From Planctomycetota bacterium (GTDB lineage: Bacteria; Planctomycetota; Planctomycetia; Pirellulales; UBA1268): a DNA stretch of 6,499 bases. Under the pieces are notes generated by a model that worked only from the letters and a program-made list of their open reading frames with translations, did no database searches and was not told the origin of the DNA. Positions 1 through 4,432 of the stretch are shown here, piece after piece; position 1 is the stretch's first letter, and the number at the start of each line of letters is the position of its first letter. The DNA lies in contig QWPO01000078.1 of the NCBI GenBank assembly GCA_003669255.1, positions 1-6,499 of the forward strand. The letters run 5' to 3'. Made by a program: the position numbers and the translations under genes.

Positions 1-1614
1 CTCGAGTACCACCTCGGCGGCACGGCCACGCGCGAACGGAGCAAGATCGATGGGCCGATAGCCGAGACGAAATCCGGCGCCGTCGAGACCCAGTCCGGCA
101 AGCACGACGTCACACAGGCCCTTGGCCCGGGAAAAATCTCCGCCGACCACGATGCCAGCCAGCAGCGGCTCCTCAACCGGGCCTCTCTCGGCGTCGTCAC
201 CGTCCCGACGGGCGAGGTAGGCGCGGGCGATCTCGAACAGGTCGGCGTCGTCCACGCCGACGGCGGCGTTGCCGGCGCGGGCTTCGAGCAGGCTCGGCAG
301 GAGACTCCGCCGCAGCCGGTCGGCGCCGCGAACCAGCGGTGGTGCGATCACGAGCGGCGCCGCCTCGCCCCACGGACTCGGCATCGCGGCCATCTCCTCG
401 GCAACCACGCTTCGCGTCATCGCCTCACAGAGCCCCGCGGCGACGAGCACCTCGGAGGCACGGCGGACGGTCCGCTCGCGGGCCGAGAGTTCAACGGGTC
501 GCGCCGCGATCACGGCGTTCTCAGGCACATGGCCGTAGCCCTCGATCCTCGCGATTTCCTCCACGAGATCGATTTCCCGCCAGCAGTCGCGCCGCCACGT
601 GGGGGCTCGCCAGCGGTGATCATGCGGCGCGGCACCGCGGGCCTCGATGAATCCGAGGGCCGTGAGGATCTGCCGCTGCCGGGCATCGGCGACGTCGACG
701 CCGAGCACCTCGCCGACGCGATCCGCGGCCAGCCGGATTTCGGCGGGAGCGCAGGCCAGTTGCCCAGCCACCACAACGCCGCGTTCCAATAACCCGCCCG
801 CCAGTTCGAGGATCAACGCGGCGGCCCGGCGGCTCGCCCAATCGACCATCGCGGGGTCGGGTCCGCGCTCGAAACGGTATGACGAAGCGCTCGCGAGCAC
901 GAGCCCGCGAGCGGCGGCCCGCACCGAGAGTGGCGCGAACTGGGCCGACTCAAGGAGCACGTCGACCGTGTCTGCGGCAATCTCGGTGTCGGCCCCGCCC
1001 ATCACGCCGGCAAGCGCCACTGACCGCTCCGCGTCGGCGATCACGCACATCCGCTCGGAAAGCGTGTAGGTCTTGTGGTTGATGGCGACGAACGGCTCGC
1101 CCTCGACGGCCCGCCGCACCACGATCCGGCCACCCCGGATCTTCGCGAGGTCGAAGGCGTGCAGCGGCTGGCCGCTCTCCAGCATCACATAGTTGGTGAC
1201 GTCCACCACGTTGTTCACGCTCGCCACGCCCACCGTGGCCAACCGATCAACGAGCCACTTCGGGCTGGGGCCGACCCTCACGCCGCGAATCACGCGTGCT
1301 GCGTAGCAGGGGCAGATCTCGGGTGAACGAATCTCGACGGCCACGCTCCTCGCCGCCTCGCCGACACCTTCGAGCGGCCGCGGGTCGGGCACGTGGAGCG
1401 GCCGGCCAAAGAGCACCGCCACCTCCCGAGCCACGCCGATATGGCCGAGGCAGTCTGGGCGGTTGCTCGTAACCTCGATCTCGACCGCCGTGTCGTCGCC
1501 CACCGCCGTCGTCGACTCGTGGTTGAGCCCCGACATGAGCAGTCGCTCGACCATGTCGTCGACCGAGCCCGGGGCCTGAACGTAATCCGCCAGCCAGTTC
1601 GTGGAGATGATCAT
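1..1614 (-). CDS. pheT: Phenylalanyl-tRNA synthetase beta subunit, 3'-truncated by window edge; lacks the OB-fold tRNA-binding domain
   Basis: Beta subunit of the cytoplasmic alpha2-beta2 PheRS, which charges tRNA-Phe and edits mischarged Tyr-tRNA-Phe. The first 538 residues are present with no stop, so the C-terminus, including the anticodon-binding FDX-ACB domain, lies outside the window. The ATG at 1614 lies 4 nt after the pheS stop and no strong Shine-Dalgarno is visible, which suggests translational coupling. Residues 1-34 match the family N-terminus (STNWLADYV, MSGLNHE). Residues 45-66 (VEIEVTSNRPDCLGHIGVAR) then follow almost directly, although about 110 residues of EMAPII-like OB fold separate these motifs in E. 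coli PheT. The B3/B4 editing region follows (NNVVDVTNYV at 134-143, GQPLHAFD at 148-155, VLLES at 219-223, SYRFERGPDP at 245-254), then a B5-like region (about 288-356, ending VEEIARIEGYGHVPEN) and the start of the catalytic-like core (LRRSLLPSLLEARAGN, about 434-449). The family is certain; the domain loss is read directly from the translation. Confidence 0.97.
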   Translation of the reverse strand, partial: MIISTNWLADYVQAPGSVDDMVERLLMSGLNHESTTAVGDDTAVEIEVTSNRPDCLGHIGVAREVAVLFGRPLHVPDPRPLEGVGEAARSVAVEIRSPEICPCYAARVIRGVRVGPSPKWLVDRLATVGVASVNNVVDVTNYVMLESGQPLHAFDLAKIRGGRIVVRRAVEGEPFVAINHKTYTLSERMCVIADAERSVALAGVMGGADTEIAADTVDVLLESAQFAPLSVRAAARGLVLASASSYRFERGPDPAMVDWASRRAAALILELAGGLLERGVVVAGQLACAPAEIRLAADRVGEVLGVDVADARQRQILTALGFIEARGAAPHDHRWRAPTWRRDCWREIDLVEEIARIEGYGHVPENAVIAARPVELSARERTVRRASEVLVAAGLCEAMTRSVVAEEMAAMPSPWGEAAPLVIAPPLVRGADRLRRSLLPSLLEARAGNAAVGVDDADLFEIARAYLARRDGDDAERGPVEEPLLAGIVVGGDFSRAKGLCDVVLAGLGLDGAGFRLGYRPIDLAPFARGRAAEVVLE

Positions 1615-1618
1615 GGCG

Positions 1619-2638
1619 TCAGAACTGCCTCAGGAACCTGACGTCGTTGCGGTAAAAGTCGCGGATGTCTTCCACGCCGTGGCGGCGTGCGGCAATCCGC
1701 TCCACCCCAAGCCCGAAGGCGAATCCAGTGACGGTGTCGGGGTCGTAGCCCACCGACTCGAGCACCGCGGGATCGACCATCCCGGCGCCGCCCATCTCGA
1801 CCCAGCGGCCGCCCCATTCCATGTCGACCTCGACGCTTGGCTCGGTGAACGGAAAGAACGACGGCCGAAAGCGAACCTTGACGTCGCCGCCGAGGAAACT
1901 CGAGGCGAACATCCGCAGCACGCTCTTGAGGTGGGCCATCGTGGTGCCGGGTTCGACGAGCAGGCCCTCCACCTGATGGAACATCGGGTAGTGGGTGGCG
2001 TCGGCGGTGTCAGGGCGGTAGACGCGGCCGAGCGACACGATCCGCAGCGGCGGCTCACGATTCTCCATGACGCGAATCTGCACGGTGCTCGTCTGCGACC
2101 GGAGCAGCAGCGGATCGGCCCCGCGGGCGACTGCGAGATAGAAGTTGTCGAGCGGGTCGCGAGCCGGGTGCTCGCCCGGAATCGCCAAGGCCTCGAAGTT
2201 GTGCCACTGATCTTCGACCTCGGGCCCGTCCACGCTCTCGAAGCCCAACCGGCCCATGATCTCCTGAACGCGGCGGATCGTCTTGGTGATCGGATGGAGG
2301 TGACCGAGGCGGATGCGGTCCGCGGGAAGCGTGACGTCGATCGCCGCCACCGCGGGCCCGGAATCCCCAGCGGCCACTCGAACCTGCGCCGCCTCGAAGC
2401 AGGCTGTGATCGCGTTCTTCGTTTCGTTGAACTGCTTGCCGCCGGCCGGTTTGTCGGCTGGCGTGAGGCCACCGAGCGATTTTTGGATTGCCTTGAGGCG
2501 GCCACTCTTAGCGCCAAGGAACTCAATCCGGGCAGCCTCAACTGCCGCCACGTCACTGGCCGACGCGAGCGCTGCCTCTGCATCCTCGCGCAACCGCTCC
2601 AGTTCGGCGCGGAACGTGTCGAGCGGCACGGCTGTCAC
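1619..2638 (-). CDS. pheS: Phenylalanyl-tRNA synthetase alpha subunit
   Basis: Catalytic alpha subunit of PheRS: it activates phenylalanine with ATP and transfers it to tRNA-Phe. The 339 residues are close to the usual length (E. coli about 327). The N-terminal part (about 1-90) is the helical coiled-coil arm (AELERLRED, EFLGAKSGRLKAIQK). Class II synthetase motifs follow: motif 1 from HPITKTIRRVQEIM (115-128), motif 2 across GRVYRPDTADATHYPMFHQVEG (204-225, quoted in part: GRVYRPD and FHQVEG), the FPFTEPSVEVD stretch (262-272), and motif 3 GFAFGLGVER (305-314). Ala307 in GFAFG corresponds to the E. coli alanine (Ala294) that limits the size of the amino-acid pocket. The start is taken as GTG at 2638, 4 nt after the rplT stop; a second GTG at 2629 is possible. 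The open frame continues upstream to 2704, but that part overlaps rplT and has no family similarity. No clear Shine-Dalgarno is visible, which fits coupling to rplT. Confidence 0.97.
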   Translation of the reverse strand: MTAVPLDTFRAELERLREDAEAALASASDVAAVEAARIEFLGAKSGRLKAIQKSLGGLTPADKPAGGKQFNETKNAITACFEAAQVRVAAGDSGPAVAAIDVTLPADRIRLGHLHPITKTIRRVQEIMGRLGFESVDGPEVEDQWHNFEALAIPGEHPARDPLDNFYLAVARGADPLLLRSQTSTVQIRVMENREPPLRIVSLGRVYRPDTADATHYPMFHQVEGLLVEPGTTMAHLKSVLRMFASSFLGGDVKVRFRPSFFPFTEPSVEVDMEWGGRWVEMGGAGMVDPAVLESVGYDPDTVTGFAFGLGVERIAARRHGVEDIRDFYRNDVRFLRQF

Positions 2639-2642
2639 GGCT

Positions 2643-3020
2643 TCACGCGACCGCGGCCGGCTCCGGCAGGCTGAGGGCCTTCCGCACCTCGGCGGCAATG
2701 GCATCGAAACCAGTCGGGTCGAGCACGGCCATCTCGGCCAGCGTGCGACGATCGAGTTCGCAGCCGATCTTGACGAGGCCCGCGATCAACTGGCTATAGC
2801 GGAAGCCCCGCTCGCGGCAGGCGGCATTGAGCCGCACGATCCAGAGGCGGCGGAAGTCACGCTTCTTCCGCCGGCGGTCGCGCCGTGCGTACACACCGGC
2901 ACGGATGATCGACTCCTTGGCGGTGCGGAGCAGGCGGCGACGACCGCCGACCGAGCCCTTCACTCGCTTGAAGAGACGCTTCTTGGCACGGAGACGCGGG
3001 ACAACGCTCTTAGTACGCAT
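2643..3020 (-). CDS. rplT: 50S ribosomal protein bL20
   Basis: bL20 binds 23S rRNA early in large-subunit assembly and in several bacteria also represses its own operon by binding mRNA. The 125-residue product has the family layout: a very basic N-terminal helix (about 1-60, including RAKKRLFKRVKGSVGGRR and YARRDRRRKKRDFRRLW) and a compact C-terminal domain (RLNAACRERGFRYSQLIAGL, then DRRTLAEMAVLDPTGF). It is slightly longer than E. coli L20 (about 118), with an Ala/Pro-rich tail. The ATG at 3020 is preceded by a weak purine run (AAGG) about 9 nt away. The stop lies 4 nt before the pheS start, so the two genes are probably coupled. Upstream is an unusual 452-nt gap separating it from rpmI, where most operons have tens of nucleotides, so rplT may have its own promoter or be fed by read-through. 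Identification is certain. Confidence 0.97.
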   Translation of the reverse strand: MRTKSVVPRLRAKKRLFKRVKGSVGGRRRLLRTAKESIIRAGVYARRDRRRKKRDFRRLWIVRLNAACRERGFRYSQLIAGLVKIGCELDRRTLAEMAVLDPTGFDAIAAEVRKALSLPEPAAVA

Positions 3021-3177
3021 GGCTCGAAACCTTGGACGGCTGGGGGCCTCTGGGGCCCGGATGAAGGAACCTTAAAATCTGGCGTCAATCGCCGCAATTG
3101 CAAGGGCGCTGGGAAATTTCGGCGGGTTTTCGTGAGCGGGGGTGCGGGCGAGGTCGGGCACGAGATCAAACGGTAGG

Positions 3178-3292
3178 GCGAGCCGCAGGCGGTGACATGC
3201 TCGCAGCCGGCGGCATTTGGTGGCGGTTGGTCCCCACGCCTCACGGCTTGTACGGACAGTGGGTAGCCGCCCGTGCAAGCCGAAGGCGGTAA
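3178..3292 (+). repeat. Two diverged copies of a 15-bp motif AGCCGMAGGCGGTRA
   Basis: AGCCGCAGGCGGTGA (3181-3195) and AGCCGAAGGCGGTAA (3278-3292) agree at 13 of 15 positions and lie in the same orientation 97 bp apart. The core of the first copy is itself a small dyad (CCGC-AG-GCGG). A GCGAGC/GCTCGC dyad (about 3178-3204) encloses the first copy. They resemble units of a dispersed palindromic repeat family, but only these copies are visible here. Confidence 0.45.
3233..3254. repeat. Palindromic repeat, copy 1 (lacks one arm)
   Basis: The 15-mer CCCACGCCTCACGGC (3233-3247) followed by TTGTACG is identical to the copy at 3339-3367 except that 7 nt (GTTGGGC or equivalent), the right arm of the palindrome, are missing. 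Its flank GGCTTGTACGG (3245-3255) also forms an inverted repeat with CCGTGCAAGCC (3271-3281), with one mismatch in 11 positions and a 15-nt spacer, so it could still form a hairpin with new partner sequence. Confidence 0.75.
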
Positions 3293-3338
3293 GGCCTCGG
3301 GCGCGGTCGAGAGGATACCGGGTCTGTTTTGGCCGCGT

Positions 3339-3367
3339 CCCACGCCTCACGGCGTTGGGCTTGTACG
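3339..3367. repeat. Palindromic repeat, copy 2 (intact hairpin)
   Basis: Contains the same 15-mer as the copy at 3233 and the same TTGTACG end. The left arm CCCACGCC (3339-3346), loop TCAC (3347-3350) and right arm GGCGTTGGG (3351-3359) give an 8-bp stem with a single bulged T. The shared flank TTGTACG lies outside the stem, so the repeat unit is larger than the hairpin. This is the pattern expected of a REP-like dispersed element. Confidence 0.75.
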
Positions 3368-3406
3368 CGAGGATCACGCGGAGCCCGCAAGAAGCGCCAA
3401 CCCGCT

Positions 3407-3425
3407 GCCCGCCCGGACGGCGGGC
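3407..3425. repeat. Perfect 7-bp inverted repeat
   Basis: GCCCGCC (3407-3413) and GGCGGGC (3419-3425) are perfect reverse complements around a 5-nt loop. The stem is pure G/C and would be stable in RNA or single-stranded DNA. No T-run follows on either strand, so a canonical intrinsic terminator is not supported. Confidence 0.7.
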
Positions 3426-3436
3426 CCCCAGGCTCA

Positions 3437-3466
3437 GCCTGCACCGGCCACGAGGGCGGTGCAGGC
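3437..3466 (-). other. Strong hairpin just downstream of the rpmI stop codon
   Basis: GCCTGCACC (3437-3445) pairs perfectly with GGTGCAGGC (3458-3466). After one bulged base, GCC (3447-3449) pairs with GGC (3455-3457), leaving the loop ACGAG. This is a 12-bp stem starting 6 nt after the rpmI TGA in the direction of transcription. The position suggests 3'-end formation, stabilisation of an infC-rpmI message or attenuation before rplT. No U-tract follows the stem on the minus strand, so a standard Rho-independent terminator is unlikely. A neighbouring dyad, CAGGCTCAGCCTG (3429-3441), shares bases with its left arm, so the two folds compete. Confidence 0.7.
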
Positions 3467-3472
3467 GTGAAT

Positions 3473-3676
3473 TCAGTAGCTGTACTTGCCGAGGGCGTCG
3501 TGGATCCGGTGTACGTCCGACTCCGCCAACACGCCCGTGCCGCGAAGCTTCCGCTTCCGCTTCGCCGTCAGGCGGACCTGGAGATGGCTCGTGCCGGCGC
3601 GGCGATGCTTCACCTTGCCGGTGGCGGTGATCCGGAAACGCTTCTTGACGCCCTTGTGGGTCTTCTGCTTCGGCAT
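3473..3676 (-). CDS. rpmI: 50S ribosomal protein bL35
   Basis: Small basic protein of the large ribosomal subunit. The 67-residue product begins MPKQKTHKGVKKRF, the invariant family opening, continues KVKHRRAGTSH and the Lys/Arg block TAKRKRKLRG, and ends ALGKYSY; length and layout are those of bL35. The open frame extends upstream to 3838, but that part overlaps the infC end and is low-complexity, so the ATG at 3676 is chosen. It is supported by a GAGGAG Shine-Dalgarno at 3689-3684, 7 nt from the ATG. It lies 85 nt after infC and is followed at once by a strong hairpin. Confidence 0.97.
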   Translation of the reverse strand: MPKQKTHKGVKKRFRITATGKVKHRRAGTSHLQVRLTAKRKRKLRGTGVLAESDVHRIHDALGKYSY

Positions 3677-3738
3677 GACAACTCTCCTCGTTCGGGAAAC
3701 GTGTGCGGGAACTGGTGTGGTGGGGGTGGAATGCGGGG

Positions 3739-3765
3739 CGTGATTACCGTGATTACCGTGATTAC
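3739..3765 (-). repeat. Perfect 3 x 9-bp tandem repeat across the infC stop codon
   Basis: On the minus strand GTAATCACG occurs three times in perfect tandem (3765-3757, 3756-3748, 3747-3739). The unit is nine bases long and each contains TAA in the infC frame, so the gene ends with TAA at 3764-3762 followed by further in-frame TAA codons at 3755-3753 and 3746-3744. A tract like this can expand or contract by slippage without changing the protein. Confidence 0.95.
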
Positions 3766-4262
3766 TTGGGGGAGAGCGTGCAGACGAGCCGGCGGCCCAT
3801 CTGCTGCGGCGGCGCCTCCACCTTACTGACGGGCTCAAGCTGCGCGACGATCTGCTTCATGACACGCTGGCCTTCGTCGATGTGGGCGAGTTCACGACCG
3901 CGGAAGACGACCGAGACAACCACCTTGTCCTTGTGGATGAGGAAGCCCTTCGCCTGATTGACCTTGAACTCGATGTCGTGCTCGCCCGTCTTGGGACGGA
4001 GGCGGATCTCCTTGATCTTCGCGTGGTGGACGTGGGTCTTGTGATGCTTCTTCTTCTGCTGGTACTTGAACTTGCCAAAGTCCATGATCCGGCAGACAGG
4101 CGGCTTCTCGTTGGGCGCCACCTCGACAAGATCGAGGCCGGCCTCACGTGCGAGGCTCATCGCCTCGTCGGTGGAGATGATCCCAAGTTGTCCGCCATCG
4201 GCCGAAATCACCCGGATCGGAGTGATCCGGATCTGCTCGTTGATGCGATGCTGCTTCTCGAT
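3762..4262 (-). CDS. infC: Translation initiation factor IF-3, predicted ATC start
   Basis: IF3 binds the 30S subunit, keeps subunits apart and checks start-codon/initiator-tRNA pairing. The 166-residue product has the N-domain (INEQIRITPIRV at 7-18, DGGQLGIISTDEAM, LDLVEVAPNEKPPVCRIMD), the signature PPVCRIMDFGKFKYQ (54-68), a Lys/His-rich linker (about 69-82) and the C-domain (KEIRLRPKTGEHD, VVFRGRELAH, ending CTLSPK). No ATG or TTG, and no GTG until 4211, is available in frame. A TGA at 4268-4266 closes the frame two codons before the conserved region, and the GTG at 4211 would delete the conserved RINEQIR segment. The ATC at 4262-4260, 8 nt after a GGAGG, fits both constraints. infC in E. 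coli and relatives uses AUU/AUA/AUC, which IF3 itself discriminates against, giving autoregulation; the same is inferred here. Identification is certain; the start codon is well supported. Confidence 0.96.
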   Translation of the reverse strand: MEKQHRINEQIRITPIRVISADGGQLGIISTDEAMSLAREAGLDLVEVAPNEKPPVCRIMDFGKFKYQQKKKHHKTHVHHAKIKEIRLRPKTGEHDIEFKVNQAKGFLIHKDKVVVSVVFRGRELAHIDEGQRVMKQIVAQLEPVSKVEAPPQQMGRRLVCTLSPK

Positions 4263-4270
4263 GGCTCACG

Positions 4271-4275
4271 CCTCC
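4271..4275 (-). promoter_or_regulatory. Shine-Dalgarno GGAGG that fixes the infC ATC start
   Basis: GGAGG on the minus strand lies 8 nt before the ATC at 4262. A GTG (4269-4267) falls just after it but is out of frame with infC and only 1 nt from the Shine-Dalgarno, too close to serve as a start. The in-frame GTG at 4211 has no comparable site. Confidence 0.8.
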
Positions 4276-4357
4276 GGCCGCGGATCGGATGATCGCCAAC
4301 CGGAACGACGTCGTGCTACTCGCACACCGGGCCGGCGAATCTCCTGTCGAATATGGA

Positions 4358-4400
4358 GTGCGGACGCACCCCGACGCGGACGAAAGGGGCATTTCCGCAC
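4358..4400 (-). promoter_or_regulatory. Two-tier hairpin in the infC leader
   Basis: GTGCGGA (minus 4400-4394) is the exact reverse complement of TCCGCAC (minus 4364-4358). Inside it, after a symmetric 3/3-nt internal loop, GCCCC (4390-4386) pairs with GGGGT (4372-4368) using four G-C pairs and one G-U. The structure sits about 95 nt before the infC ATC, in the 170-nt spacer after the upstream gene. A leader structure for autogenous control of the ribosomal-protein operon is possible, but no known leader motif is recognised and there is no U-tract for termination. Confidence 0.5.
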
Positions 4401-4432
4401 GAAAAGGAGTGTCGCCGTCAAACCGGGCAGCG

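Larger units (their letters stand above)
3021..3472. other. 452-nt non-coding gap between rpmI and rplT, palindrome-rich
   Basis: No frame here gives a recognisable protein on either strand; the open frames are short and change composition freely. The half nearest rpmI (about 3178-3466) is dominated by short GC-rich inverted and direct repeats, listed separately. The half nearest rplT (3021-3177) is less structured; it contains a short GGGCC/GGCCC dyad about 25-40 nt before rplT and an AT-richer patch around 3068-3120. I see no tRNA-like fold and no U-tract terminator. Possible roles are an L20-responsive leader for rplT, a processing or stability element, or simply accumulated REP-like repeats; the sequence alone does not decide. 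Confidence 0.7.

Noticed and set aside
1601..2674. Long plus-strand open frame (357 codons) opposite pheS
   Set aside because: It is the antisense shadow of pheS in GC-rich DNA; pheS has clear class II synthetase motifs and the antisense product has no family features.
2639..2704. N-terminal extension of pheS to 2704
   Set aside because: It overlaps the rplT coding end, reads as Arg/Pro/Ser-rich shadow sequence and exceeds the family N-terminus.
3070..3110. Possible rplT promoter: TTGCAA on the minus strand with an AT-rich patch downstream
   Set aside because: No acceptable -10 hexamer at proper spacing; could be tested by transcription-start mapping.
3677..3838. N-terminal extension of rpmI to 3838
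   Set aside because: It runs through the infC end and the tandem repeat; bL35 begins at MPKQKTH with a good Shine-Dalgarno at 3689-3684.
4144..4392. 82-codon minus-strand frame overlapping the infC start
   Set aside because: It is out of frame with infC and repeats the infC N-terminal DNA in another frame; no motifs.
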